Assembly: GCA_006384855.1 (NCBI GenBank)
Contig: VCJN01001699.1
Location: 62,001 to 126,000, forward strand
Reading direction: 5' to 3'
Source: Tetraselmis striata
Taxonomy: Eukaryota; Chlorophyta; Chlorodendrophyceae; Chlorodendrales; Chlorodendraceae
Length of the DNA: 64,000 nucleotides
Part shown: one piece after another, positions 1-11,256 of the stretch
How the letters are laid out: every line of letters starts with the position of its first letter
How positions within the stretch are numbered: the stretch's first letter is position 1
Position numbers and translations under genes: made by a program
Notes under the pieces: model-generated
What the model saw: the letters and a program-made list of their open reading frames with translations, nothing else
The model's database searches: none
Told to the model about the DNA's origin: nothing

Positions 1-444
1 GTATATTAGACGGGGATACATCTGCGCACGCTCCGCCGGTGGGTAGTGGCGCCAAGAACGCTACCCTGTACTCGGCCTTCGTCGCCCACGACACTGCTCC
101 TTCCAGTGACACGGACGCCAGCCAACTTGCCACCCCTCCTCCACCTCAGGGGTTAGCTTCAAGGCAGCAGGCGCCGCTCCTAACCACGATTCCGTCGCCG
201 CGACCTTATCTCGCTTTCGCCGCCCCGCCCCAAGCGCTCTGGGCCGCGCCGGTACGGGCGTCGTCGGTTCCCGCGGAGATCCAGCCCCGAGCCACCGCTG
301 AAACAAGAAAGCACCTCTGGCTGAGCCGCTCAGCCCGGGTGCCCCGATAAGCAGCCGGGCGACGACGCAGCCTGTCCGACCTTCCCGCCCACTGTTTGTA
401 GCCACACCCCCAGGCGCTCCGCCCAAGCCAGGCGGCCCGGCGCG
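1..444. other. Upstream flank of the Sec22 gene; no gene seen
   Basis: GC-rich sequence with overlapping open frames on both strands and no recognisable protein. It lies directly 5' of the Sec22 start codon and probably holds its promoter and 5' UTR. I saw no clear TATA box or other defined site. Confidence 0.4.
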
Positions 445-661
445 ATGGTGCGGCTGACGCTGATAGCGCGGGTGACGGACGGGCTGCCGCTGGCGGAGGG
501 GTTGGAGAGCGACAAGAGCAGCGACCTCGAGACGTACAAGCAGCAGGCCAAGGTGGGTAGTTGGGAAGGGGGGGTGTCAGATATGCGTTCAGACTGTCAG
601 CCAAATATCGGGATCGCCTGAAATCGGAACAGGAATCACGTGTGCAAAGCACGCTCATCCG

Positions 662-695
<34 letters not shown>

Positions 696-1969
696 CCGGC
701 GATGCGCAGACGCTGTTCAAAAAGCTGTCGCAGGCGGGCGCGCCGCCCAGCCGCTGCTCCTACGAGAGCGGGAACTGCTACTTCCACTACATCATCGAGG
801 GCGGCGTGTGCTACCTCACGCTCGCGGAGCGCGGCTACCCCAAGAAGCTGGCGTACCAGTACCTGGAGGAGCTGCAGAACGAGTTCAGCCGGCTGTACGG
901 GACGCAGATAGAGACCGTCGCGCGCCCCTACGCCTTCATCAAATTTGGTGAGCCCCTGTGTCTGTGTCTGTGTGCCGGGCGGGGTGGGGGGGGTTCTTTG
1001 GCGTGTGGCCCGCCCTGCGGTGGCTACCCCCTGACCGCGCCCCATCTCCTCCCGCCCCTGCCACCACCACTCAGACACATTCATTCAGAAGACCCGGAAG
1101 CTGTACCTGGACACCCGTACCCAGCGCAACCTGAACAAGCTGAGCGAGGACATCGCGGAGGTGCACCAGATCATGACCAAAAACATCGCGGAGGTGCTCG
1201 GCCAGGGGGAGCGCCTGGACAGTGAGCCCCCCACCCACCCCCACCCGCTCACCCAGGGGGGGCAGCCTGAGCGCATGCGCATAGGATGCGGGGGAAGGAG
1301 CTCAGGCCGTCGCGTGGTTTTGTCCTGACGCCCCACCCCCGCCCTCCTACCCTTCCCCCCACGGGGCAGACATGACGCAGATGTCGGGGGCGCTGAGCGA
1401 CGCGTCGCGCGGGTACCGCTCCAAGGCCAAGGAGATGGAGCGCCAGGTGCACCCCCTCCCGTCCTCGTTACTCATGTCCCCCTTCCCCAGTTGGGCGGCA
1501 TGCTCAGAGCGCGGCCTCAATGTGGCGCGAGGCAGCCGTTCCCCACGGACACACCATACCCGTGGTGGGGCATGCGTGTCGAAAAAATCGGAAGCGTTTT
1601 GCAGCACCGGGATGCATGGCGTTACATTAGATGCTTCCGCCCCTCTCGCGATGAAGGGAAAGCTGTGCCTATCCAACACAGAATACGCCACCAACGTAGC
1701 CCGGAAACTCCGAGTAAGTGATGCTGTAGCATTTTGCACTCTACACAACTGCGACGAGTACCCTACTCTTTTTTTGGGGGGGGGGGGAGGGGGGGGGGAT
1801 GAAGTGGTGCGCCCGCGACCCCAAATCATGGTACCCGCCGTCCTCTAACCCCGTACCCCTCCCCCCACGTGCGGGGCGACGGCAGGCGCTGATCCGGAAG
1901 TACATGCCGCTGGCGGTGGTGGGCGGCGTGGTGCTGTTTGTGCTCATCTTCCGCTGGATGTTCTACTAG
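445..1969 (+). CDS. SEC22: Sec22-family R-SNARE, five exons
   Basis: Vesicle SNARE of ER-Golgi transport. Exons: 445-552, 710-947, 1075-1221, 1370-1446, 1886-1969, all with GT-AG introns and matching phases, giving 217 residues, the usual Sec22 length (about 215). The N-terminus (MVRLTLIARVTDGLPLAEG) and the stretch YFHYIIEGGVCYLTL belong to the longin domain (about residues 1-125). A SNARE coiled coil follows (about 130-190) and a C-terminal membrane anchor (PLAVVGGVVLFVLIFRWMFY) ends the protein. The ATG at 445 is chosen because it gives the conserved Sec22 start. Introns 1 and 4 contain long poly-C and poly-G runs. Oddity: the residue at the SNARE zero layer, Arg in known Sec22 proteins (EVL.RGE), is Gln159 here (EVLGQGE). 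Family assignment is secure; splice sites are inferred. Confidence 0.95.
662..693 (+). repeat. Poly-C run in Sec22 intron 1
   Basis: About 32 uninterrupted C residues end 16 bases before the intron's AG. Similar runs occur in many introns of this window (see findings). Such tracts are usually length-unstable, so the exact count in the assembly is doubtful. Confidence 0.9.
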
Positions 1970-2538
1970 CTCCGCGGCGGCAGCGGATGTAAGGGACCCC
2001 ACACGGGGTGGAGTCTGCCCCCGCGGCCACGGAGCGTGCTGTGCACCGTCATTTCCCATATTGGCCCGGCATGCGCGCGCATGTGCCCCGTAGCTCTTGC
2101 CCGGGCCTCGCCACGGGCGGCACATCACACTGCCGCAGTGAGGGCGATGGGCCCTGGGGACACCTGAGTATGAAGCACCCTGCGAGGCGGTCGGATTACG
2201 AGTACAGGGACGCGCACAGTAGTGCACAGAAAGGAAGGAATTTGCCCGCCCTGGTGAGCTGCCACACCACCGGAACTATTTCCTGGGCGAGCGACCTCCC
2301 AGCGCCCCGCCCGCCACGGGGCCAGCATGCCGCCCCCGCCGAGCAACAGTTCATGGCGGTGGAGCTGGGCGGGTGGCTGCATGTAGGCAGTTGGGTTCAG
2401 GTGTGCAATCTAGGCTTGGTGTCATCAGGAAGTCATCGGGGCGTATGGCGGACGCGGTGCGGGGCGGGGGCAGAGGCAGCGGGTGCGCGCTTACAGGCCA
2501 GAGGGGCCGTGGTGCCGCGACGGAGGGCGCCGCCCGCC
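1970..2538. other. Convergent intergenic region between SEC22 and SDHC; no gene seen
   Basis: The Sec22 gene ends at 1969 on the plus strand and SDHC ends at 2539 on the minus strand, so this stretch must hold both 3' UTRs. Open frames here are shadows without recognisable domains. I saw no canonical AATAAA signal close to either stop codon. Confidence 0.4.
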
Positions 2539-2838
2539 TCACAGCGCCGCCACGCCCAGGGTGGCCACCACGCTGGCGCCGATCAGGATCTTGGAGGACA
2601 TCGGGACGACGTTCATGTCCAGCGGGCTCGTCTTGTCGGCGTTGTTCCCGAGCTTGGAGTAGTCCCAGTAGAGGTGCCGCAGGCCGCCCAGCGTGTGGTA
2701 CACAAAGGGGAACGCGACGACCGCCTTGGTGGGGAGCACCAGCAGCGGGAAGGCTGCTTTGTAGGCCTCGATCAGGGACGGCACGTCGGTCACCAGCGCC
2801 AGGGCGCCCACGCCAGCAAAGCCTGCGGTTTTTTTGGG

Positions 2839-2869
<31 letters not shown>

Positions 2870-5100
2870 TTCAGCGTTCGCCATGGGGCTCCCGTCCCTG
2901 CCTAGCAAGCAGGAGTAGCGAGGTATCATGATATCAGGGATCCCCGCCCAAAGAAGACTAAACAGAGACTGGGCGCCTTTAGCCGCCTCCCTGCACACAC
3001 ACCTCTCTGAGACGGGGAACAAGCTCAGGCGGGCATCCGCACCTCATCGGACGATTGTACAATACATGCATGTGCGCACGGGCGTCTGGCCGTCTACTAC
3101 ACAAATACTGACGCTGATAGCAGCACTTACGGGTGCCTAACCGGGTATAAGATCGCTGCGGATGCGAGCCTGCACCAATTGCCGGGGGTCAAATGTGGGC
3201 GAAACGATAGCGAATCTTCCTATAGGGTTCCAGGAATCCCGACTAAGGGATTATCATAAGGCGTGTGCAGGCAAATCCGGTAAATGCAATACGTACTACG
3301 TACCTGTACACTACCTCTGGCCCTCTACGACACAAATTCTGACGCTGATACTAGTACTTACGGGTGCCAGTAAGTAATAAGATCACTGCGAATACGAGCC
3401 TGCCCTACATTATCTGCCGGAGGTTAAAAGTGGGCAAAACCATGACAGATCTTCCTACTGGGTTCCAGGAAGCCCGACGAAGGGATTATCATAAGGGCTC
3501 CTCTAGGGCCGCCCCGTCTTCCTCAAACAATGCCTCCACGGTATGGTTGATCCCCCCCCCCCCCCCCCCCCAACTCCACCACCACACAAGCATACAGCGG
3601 TTCCGGTGGGCGCTAGCATTAGATTCCGGTAAATCTCGCACTCCGTGTATATCCAGTCAGTGCTCGCGAAACCCGAGTGGACATCACGTGCGCTGCTACA
3701 TCCACGCCGGCTACTACAGCGTGCGATGCTGTTGCGCCGACTACATTTCCGTACTCGCGATACGCCGTAACATTGATTGATATGATATCACCACTGATCG
3801 CCGGGTACTCGTCTTGCTCACGTTGACCGATTATCGCGAAGTACTGCAGTTCTGCCGCCGCGAGAAAGCCCCGGGAACCGCTGTGCCCCCGCCCCACCAT
3901 CACTCACCACCTCCCCGGCCGGCATCCGCTTCTCACCAGAGCCATGCCATCAAGGAGATCTTTGACATCAGAGCCCAACGATCAACACGGTCCGAGCACG
4001 GAGTAGTGCCACAGCAAAGCTTTCTGCCCGCAGACGCCATTATTGACGGCATGGGGACTGTGAAGCAAGGGGGGGGGGGGGGGGGGGGGGAGCTCACCCA
4101 CGGACAGCCCGGCGCCGGTGACGCGGTTAATGATGGACGACAGCGCGGTGATGGGCATCTTGTAGTGCAGGGCCGGCGCGCCCGCGTGGGAGTTGAACAC
4201 GTCCGGCGACATGGGGCGCTTCTTCAGCAGCTGCGCGGGCAGCGGCGGCGCCTCAGAGCTGGCAGGGCTGGGGAGATGGCTACGCAGGGGGCTGGCTGGG
4301 CCACACTAACCGAGCCGGTGTATATGTGTTAAATATGTTCATGTAAAGAGACGACAATTACCTCCCCTCCCCCTCCTCCTGTCATACAAACACACACGCT
4401 ACGGTGCCCCTTGTGCGCAGACTGGCGTGTGCAGGTACCCCTCTGGCATGGGGGGGGGATCCCTTGCAGCCGCACCTCCTGGTGGTTCTTCGGGGTGCCC
4501 AGGAAGTCGGTGCCTTCGGTGTAGGGCGATGGCTTGGCAAAGTACTCGGGCCACTTGCCGCCCAGGTGCCTGATGGGAGCGGAGGGAGCGCATCAGCATG
4601 GAGCACCCGCACCCCAGCGCCCGGGTCGCCTCCTTTAGGAGTGTTCGCGAAACCCTAAACCTCCGCAAAAGCATGACGAAAGTTTGTTCTTTTGGCAGCT
4701 TTATGTCAACACCCTCTTTCCCTATATGCCAGCCTCCTGCCGCATAGAATCCCTCTTTCCCACAGAGCCCCGCTCGCCCCGTGCGCGGCCACTGCCTAGA
4801 AGCTAAGCTGCCTCGGCCATTAGCGCAAAGCGGGTGCCTAAGCCCTAGATAAACCCCAGCTTGAGCCGTGCCCCCCCGACATAGCCCTTGCGTAGGGGCC
4901 CGCCAAGTGCGCGCGCGCATGGTGGATGGGGCGCAGGAGGACCTTGTGCTCTGCAGCTGCAGGCCGGCGGCCGTCGCGGCGGGCAGGGACGCGGAGGAGG
5001 TGGCGGTGGCGGCGAGGCCGACGGAGGCGAGGCCAGCGGGCGCGCGGAAGCCGCCCAGCAGCCCGGAGGCCCGCCCAAGCGCCCGGAGCCCGGAAGCCAT
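2539..5100 (-). CDS. SDHC: Succinate dehydrogenase cytochrome b subunit (SDHC), four exons
   Basis: Membrane anchor subunit of mitochondrial complex II; it binds haem b and ubiquinone in the inner membrane. Exons on the minus strand: 5100-4943, 4569-4476, 4251-4098, 2822-2539; phases match and give 229 residues. Exon 1 encodes an Ala/Ser/Arg-rich start that looks like a mitochondrial presequence. Exon 3 carries RPMSPDV and the family motif SSIINRVTGAGLSVG, with the Ser and Arg of the quinone site. Exon 4 carries HTLGGLRHLYWD, in which His178 should be the haem ligand, and ends in a hydrophobic helix. The protein is longer than animal SDHC (about 170), mostly because of the presequence and the exon 2 segment. 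Intron 3 is unusually long (2823-4097) and has a poly-pyrimidine run at each end on the coding strand. Assignment is firm. Confidence 0.93.
3085..3500. repeat. Imperfect tandem duplication inside SDHC intron 3
   Basis: Two diverged copies, period about 231 bp. Shared blocks include ACAAAT.CTGACGCTGATA (3102 and 3332), AAGATC.CTGCG.AT.CGAGCCTG (3149 and 3380) and GGGTTCCAGGAA.CCCGAC (3225 and 3457). No coding content. It contributes to the unusual length of this intron. Confidence 0.75.
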
Positions 5101-6976
5101 GGCAGCGGCAGGTGTGTGACTTGTCCTGTTTGGAGAATGGGGTGCCTTGATGTGAAGATTGGGGTGCTCGCTGTAAGGAGGGAGGCGTAGGGGTGCTGCT
5201 GCCAGGCATGTAATCCCGGAGCGGCCGGGTGCCGTGGCCGCCCTGCCGGGCTACTGATGACGACGCGTTTCCGACACCAGCAGCGCGCTTCATCGCTTTC
5301 GGTGATGTCGACACGCGACTCGCGCCTTCTAGGGTCTATGTAGGGCGTGTTCTAGGGTATTTTGCAGATACCTCTACTCGTACTCGTGCTGTACTGTACT
5401 CGTACTGTATATGTGCCTACGAGGTACAACTGCGCTGAAGTACCGGTACTTTTACCGATCACTCGGAGACAATAACGGAGACGACTCCCAGGCCTCACCA
5501 AGCATCCATCCTTACGTATGCGACTACAGCTTTTGATTTAGAAAATCGGCCCTCTATTATTCTGCCTCCTCTCCCGCTTCTTGATTTTTAGAAGTAAATT
5601 GGGCTTCTGCGGGGTTTCGTGACAACAGTTGACGGCGGAAAAGCATCTGACTTTCAATCCTCGGCGCTGCAATTGTTGCAGGCATTGCGCAACCGCCCGA
5701 TGTTGATGAGTGAGCCAAAGCCTGCATCGAAGTATCGTGCTGTTGCCGTTTTCCTAATAGTCCGTTCAAAACCTTTCTTCGCAGTACTTGTGCGGGCAGC
5801 AACCACCGCGCTATATATAATATAACAGCAGCAGCACTTCTCATCAGCAGTAGTCTGCTCTGTGATGATTGGGGGCCATTTTCCCTGTCTTTTTGCGTAA
5901 GAAGATTTAAGGTCCCTACATCCGACCACAATGTTGCAAAACTCCTACCCGTATCCCTTGTCAGGACCACCCAAAGGAGTCATCAGTGCTGCATTTTCCA
6001 CATCAGCAGTCGCCAGACGGTACACCATAATCCATTGCATTTTGAACTGTCTCACAACTTTGTTTCTGCTTGGTCTTTGGTGCTGAACATGCCAGCTGCC
6101 GTACGACCCTGCTGCACGAACCTCCATAGGGTCCACAATTGACAGCGCGTAGCGTATAGCCCTCTCAGGGCCAGACCATAATCAATCATTCACTGGCGAC
6201 TCGCCGCTCCCTCGAGGAGCTGTAGTCAAGCACCTACATCCCGGACTGGAGTGCTGTGCCTCGGATCCATTCTTCAACGGTGAATCCTTCTCCGCCACTG
6301 CGATTTAGCATGTGAATGCCGCCATGCTGTATTCCGGCCGCCCCGTCCGCACACGTGCCATATAAGTAAAAGTGAGTTTGCCCCGGGACCAGCCAAAGCC
6401 GCCTCAGCACTTTACCTCTTGCGCAAACTGCAGTCGCAGGCTTGGCATAGCCTTTCGACCATTGCCTCATTTGAACCCCGAAGGGCTAATGCATCAACCG
6501 GGTAAACCCGGGACACGCCGGGCCGATATTGCCCTCAATCTGAGAACCCGGGACCAGATCATTAACACTACTTGATGGGAGCAAGGAATGTACCATGTCT
6601 CATTACCAGCGCAATGCAGGAATTACCGCACTTGACACATTACTTCTGGCGGGTTGGCTTCTGCTGTTAGAGAAGGCGCGCCAGGTTAAGTGGGACATAC
6701 ACGCATCAAAGCTTGCGCAATGCGAGCAGGCAGAGGGAGACCTGGATCCCAGGCTGGCCCAGTTAAATATTTGGAAGAATGCGGCACTGTGCCGCCACAA
6801 TAACTAACAGCTTGTTCTACCTACGACTACGTGTGCCAGTGCACCAATGTAACTTGAACTCCTGGCCCCCTTCCCCCGATGCAGCCCGATGAGCCAATGG
6901 TTAACGGGGCCTACAGCAGCCCATGCTCCCGCCGTGCTGCCCCATGCGCCAGAGGTGACTGGCAGGCGCCTCAGGC
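5101..6976. other. Gene-poor, AT-richer region with transposon remains
   Basis: Between the 5' end of SDHC and the 3' end of the dioxygenase gene. It is lower in GC than the flanking genes and its frames are short. Apart from the relic at 6234-6470, minus-strand frames at 5557-5970 and 5945-6136 have protein-like composition but no family I recognise. A short plus-strand frame at 6595-6807 (70 codons) has no recognisable feature. Confidence 0.4.
6234..6470 (-). pseudogene. Mobile-element protein relic, related to the one at 51.2-51.7 kb
   Basis: A 78-codon minus-strand frame contains GKVLRRLWLVPGQTHFYLYG. The minus-strand frame at 51253-51690 contains GKVLGRLRPTSRGELYLYH at the same relative spacing, and the DNA of the two places also matches over about 55 bp (around 6372-6420 and 51317-51362). 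Two separate copies with protein-level similarity suggest a transposase or retroelement fragment. The layout vaguely recalls piggyBac-type transposases, but I could not confirm this, so no superfamily is assigned. Confidence 0.35.
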
Positions 6977-8746
6977 TCACATCGCGCGGTCCCCAAAGAA
7001 GTCGTCGCGGCGGCGGTCGCCGGGTTGGCCGTCAAAGACGATGCCGCGCGTGAGGCGGCGCCCCTCCGGGCTGAGCTCCTCCCACCAGGCGCGCGGCAGC
7101 ATGCCGTAGTCGCGCGCGCCCAGGCGGAACCACGGCGCGGTGAGCTCCACGTTGAGCATGGGGCGCGCGTACCCGGCCGCCGGCCCCAGGCACTCCACGC
7201 CCAGCGCGTCGGCGGGCGGCGGCACGGGCAGCTGGTTGGGGGTGCCGCCGTGCCAGGCGCGCACGTCGCGGATGAGCGCGGCGCCCGCGGGCGCGCACAC
7301 GAGGGCCTCCTTCATCCAGTCCGGCTCCTCAGCCAGCGTGGGGATTTCCTCTAGGGAGCTCTGCGTGCCGGGCACCTGCCGCGTGGGGCCGTTGCGCGGC
7401 GTGAAGTCCACCAGCGGCAGGTTGATGCACACAAAGGGCACCGGCAGGTGGTTGACCGTCACGGCGCCCTCGGGCGCGCCCGGTGGCTCCACTGGAAAGC
7501 CTGCAGGTAGAGTGGGTCGATCGGGGTGCAGGGTGGAGTTATGGTCCGTTATTATCGAAAGCAAACATAACATTTCTTGTTTTTTTCTGTTCTTTTTATT
7601 TCTATTTTTTTCTTTCTTTCTCGTAAACTTGGGAATGTGACCACGCTCCGCTCAGGCCTCGCAGGTCCGAGGGAACAAGAAAACTGCATTGGGCTGGCCC
7701 TCACCCGGCACGCCAAACAGGTCGGAATGCAGCGGCTGGTACTTGGCGCCCGGCAAGCTAAAGTCACCGCCGGCGCCGATGCACCGGTAGTCCGAGCTGC
7801 CGAAGATGGCCTGCAGCAGCGGGCCGCACGTCTGCAGCAAGTAGTCCAGCAGCTGCGCCCACTCCTCCCGCGGGAACTGCTGCACCGAGCCGAAGGAGTA
7901 GCGCCGGCCGCCCAGCCCCACATTGCGGTTGCCCTGAAAGTCTGCGAGCGAGCAGAGCGGAGGGTGGGACGGCGATTAATGCTGCTCAGAGTACCGCTTT
8001 CGTACTCGGACTGGTGGGGCTGCACTCGATGTATTACCCCTCTCTGCCCCCCCCCCCCCCCCCCCAACACGCTCTCCGCCACCCCCAGCGGAGCCCTTTC
8101 TACCCAACACCCGGACGTAAACACTTGTTGTTTTCTGAAATGCACGCCTGCGAACCCGTTGGCTCGACCCCGAGTAGGAGGCCCCGACGAAAATGGCACC
8201 CCCTTCGCCAGCCCCCACCTGGATCGGCCGCCAGGATGCTCTCGATCTCGCCCTCAGCCGCAGTCCTGAGCAGCGCCAGCTGGTCAGGGGTCACAGCGTT
8301 GGGAACCAATACGTAGCCGTCTCGCTGCGGGGTGCGGGCAAAGGCCGGCCAGCAGTTAGTCCAGTACTGTTAGTTTCGGGAGGATTCGTCCCGGAGCGCT
8401 ATAATTATAATCATTTTTACGGAAAAGGCGCAGAATAGTCTTGTGGACATGGTATCCGCACAGGACTGCAGCTCACCTGGAAAGCCTCCAGGTAGCCCGC
8501 GACCTGACCACATGCAGTCGACTCGGGCTTCCATGCCTTCCTGGGTAGGCCCAGCTTATCTTCAGGCGCGGCAGAGGTCGACATGCTGGCGGCCGCTGGG
8601 TTGGCCGAGCGGCGCGGACGGGGCGAGGCGGGGGCCTGCAACCGTGCAGTGCGCACGCTGCGCTGCAGGGCTGATGATCCTGCTGCTGCTCGCGGGTGGC
8701 TGGGAGGCGCGACGCTCTGGCTGGCAGATGCCGCTGTCAGTGGCAT
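6977..8746 (-). CDS. Phytanoyl-CoA dioxygenase (PhyH)-family Fe(II)/2-oxoglutarate oxygenase, four exons
   Basis: Predicted non-haem iron oxygenase that hydroxylates a substrate while converting 2-oxoglutarate to succinate; the substrate cannot be told from sequence. Exons on the minus strand: 8746-8477, 8324-8219, 7941-7705, 7500-6977; phases match, giving 378 residues. FQRDGYVLVPNAVTPDQL is the typical PhyH N-terminal motif. Metal ligands visible are His197 and Asp199 in PLHSDLF and distal His288 in VRAWHGGTPN; Arg317 in YARPMLNVEL is the likely 2-oxoglutarate anchor. The first about 60 residues are Ala/Ser/Arg-rich and could be a targeting peptide. The start at 8746 is the first ATG of the exon's Met-Pro-Leu-Thr frame; an in-frame ATG 54 codons later is an alternative. 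Intron 2 (7942-8218) contains a poly-C run on the plus strand, that is poly-G on the coding strand. Confidence 0.88.
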
Positions 8747-9232
8747 CGTAGGGCGACGGAGAAGTTGATCAGAGGCGCAGCGTGTTTCGAGCAGGTCCCG
8801 CAAACTAGAGAGTTGGGCGGCAGCCGTGGTTGCTTTGCAAGTGTAACGGCACCAGCACGAATTGTTGGCGAGGTGAGGACACGGGTGCAAAAACATCACC
8901 AAACATCACCCGGGCGGGTGCACGTGCATGCTGCGCTGCTGCGCACAGCTTGGAAGTGCGAGCAGGCGAGTAGACGTATGGAGATACGACCCGAAATAAA
9001 GTGGAAGGGCCCTACAGCAAAAAGTTAAGGGCGCTGTATTCCTTCGACAGTCGAGCGTAAAAATAATTATGAAATTCGCCATGCATCAGCATCAGCATGT
9101 AAACGGCGTAGTGATGGTACGTACCGGTATTTCAAACATGATGGAATCGAGTCTGGTTTTGCCAATATGGGTGCAACGGCCGTTTTACACGGAAGAATCG
9201 CCATTTTATGGCTAAGAGGGCTCAGCGAAGAA

Positions 9233-9263
<31 letters not shown>

Positions 9264-9861
9264 TGCTGCAAGGCGGAAACGGAAACGGGAGGGCGCTGCC
9301 GAATGGAGGGATCTGGAAGACGGCAGGCGAGCTGGTGGTGGCTGTCTTAAGTAGCTCTTCGGCCGGGAACGCAGGGCTCACGGGCGATGGGGAAACAAGT
9401 ATTAAAACCTGGGGGTACCGGTATCTCAACCGGTTGATGAAACCGCCAACATGCTGTACAACTTGTTGTTATTGCCCTGCGACAGTTAACAACTTTAAAA
9501 CAGTTGTTGGGAAAACTTAAGAACAGGTTTAATGAGCATTGTCACCAAATGGCCACACCAACAATTGGCCATAAAATTTAGTTTTCACTGAATAACTTTG
9601 TAAGGAAAACGAATTTGCCCCAAAACTATGGTACCCTCGGATTCCTCAGCTCCTCAGCTTTCCGGGGATGGTTTCAAATCTGGGATCGGGCCGCTGACCG
9701 GCCGGCTGCGGTCTGCGGCCCGGCCCGATGTTAACTGATCCGAGTTAAAAAAACCGTCACATTGTGAAGCACTCGCTCGCACCACCTGGCCGACCTCTTT
9801 GCTCGCCACCGACCCCCTCCACCCATCCCAGACCACTTTAATTTGAGGTGTCTGCGGAGCT
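8747..9861. other. Intergenic region with poly-G run and a dispersed coding relic
   Basis: Upstream of the dioxygenase gene. It holds a poly-G run of about 28 bases at 9236-9263, a relic at 9290-9420 related to one at 59.7 kb (listed separately), and AT-rich DNA from 9480 to 9660 with short palindromic runs. No host gene is visible. Confidence 0.45.
9288..9420 (+). repeat. Dispersed repeat with conserved reading frame, copy 1
   Basis: The plus-strand frame reads ALPNGGIWKTAGELVVAVLS and continues with NAGLTGDGE. The minus strand at 59696-59830 reads PLPNAPSWKMAGELVATVLS and NAWLTGDGT. DNA identity is high over about 125 bp and the peptide is conserved better than random drift would suggest. 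It is probably a fragment of a mobile-element protein; the family is not recognised. Confidence 0.6.
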
Positions 9862-11228
9862 ATGGTTCGTCGCGTGCCGCCCCATTCGGTGCGTGGCGGG
9901 TCGATGAGCGTACCGTTTTACAGTGTGAGTTTTCTGCGATTTTTGCTGCCGCTCTTGGCGTTGGTCGCCGTCGGCCGTAAGAAGCATGCTCGCGCTAAGA
10001 GCCAGGCCCGAGCCAAAGCCAAGGCAGCAGCAAAGGCAAGATTCGCTCAAGGCCGTCGAAATTCGGCCGACGATGGTCGTGGCTCGTACAATCAGTGGAG
10101 TGAGGAGGACATGGAGTAGTGTGCGCTCACATAACTCGTTAAGGCTGCTGCCTGTTCGAAAAACCCGCACATGGAGTTCAACTTAAAGGCGATTGCTACC
10201 AAGTGGAATAAACCCCGAAAGACCATGGAGCGCTACCACCACCGCCCTGGCCATTTTGAAGCCATGACGATGAGTTCAGCCAACAAGGGGAGAGGGATAC
10301 TATTGCGTGATGATGAGGAGGAGATACTCCAACTCCTCCTTTCCCGGCATGCTGCCGGTATTGCCATGCACCACACCCAATTGAAGTGGGTGATCATGGA
10401 GATCATCCGCAGGATGCCAACTCTCGAATCGGAAAGGCATGGATCAAGAACAACAAGCCCAGCTACACCTGGTACCGTCGCTTTCTGGACCGCCACTCAG
10501 ACATGATTAGCAGCCGAGTTGTCGAGAATCTAGACCCGAAACGGTGGAAGGTTTCTGTCGAGGACATCAAATCGCTGTATGACATTCTTCACAATCTGAG
10601 GAAGCAATACTCTGATCTACCAGCGCCGAACGTCCGCACCCTGGATGAAACTAACATTACGCCAGAGAGGCGGAAGTCAAGGGTGGCGAAAGGAGCTCGG
10701 CGCACGCACACAATGTGTAACGACGCACGCTTCTCTATGACAGCACTGCCCGTTGTCTTCGCAGATGGCATTGGGATGGCACCCCACTTCACCATTAAGG
10801 GCAAGAGCCGCCCTGAGTGGTGGGGCAGCCACAAATACTGTATGGATCTACTAGGGACAGAGTTTACATATGCCACCCTTTCTGTGCAAGACAATGGATG
10901 GATGGACTCAGAGATATTCCTAACCTGGTTCACTACGTATTTCTTTCCCTTCACTGCCGACCACCGCTCTGAGGAGACCCCGGTCATCCTGGTGCTTGAT
11001 AACTTCTCCGGGCATGTTCATCCTGCGACATTGAGAATGGCGAGGGAAAACAACGTCATCATGGTGGGGCTGCCCCCGCACTCTACGCACATCACCCAGC
11101 CCCGGGACGTCACCCTCATGAAGCCCCTGAAAAACTATTGGACTACAAAGCTCAACCACGATGGCGTCGAGAACTTCTCACTTTCCAGCCGGCCCTTAAC
11201 ACCGGGCGAAGTACTGCCTATGTACTAA
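9862..11228 (+). pseudogene. Pogo-like DDE transposase with frame breaks
   Basis: Transposase of the Tc1-mariner/pogo type. The first frame (9862-10119) ends in YNQWSEEDME, the usual start of a psq-type helix-turn-helix, then hits a stop; the second (10171-10506) continues the DNA-binding part. The third (10386-11228) begins in a CENPB-type segment, KAWIKNNKPSYTWYRRFLDR, and runs through the DDE_1 domain: first Asp in LDETNI, second in LVLDNFSGH, third in ITQPRDVTLMKPLK. All three catalytic Asp are present, so the break is recent or partly explained by unrecognised introns. Between frames two and three a single-base shift near 10420 would join the two. No terminal repeats were found. GC content is close to that of host genes. 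Confidence 0.8.
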
Positions 11229-11256
11229 ATCCGGGCGAGCCGGTGCGGCTCTACTG

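Noticed and set aside
561..951. Polyproline and polyglycine frames at homopolymer runs
   Set aside because: They are produced by poly-C/poly-G tracts in introns and cross the Sec22 splice sites; the same holds at 2.8, 9.2, 40.1 and 47.5 kb.
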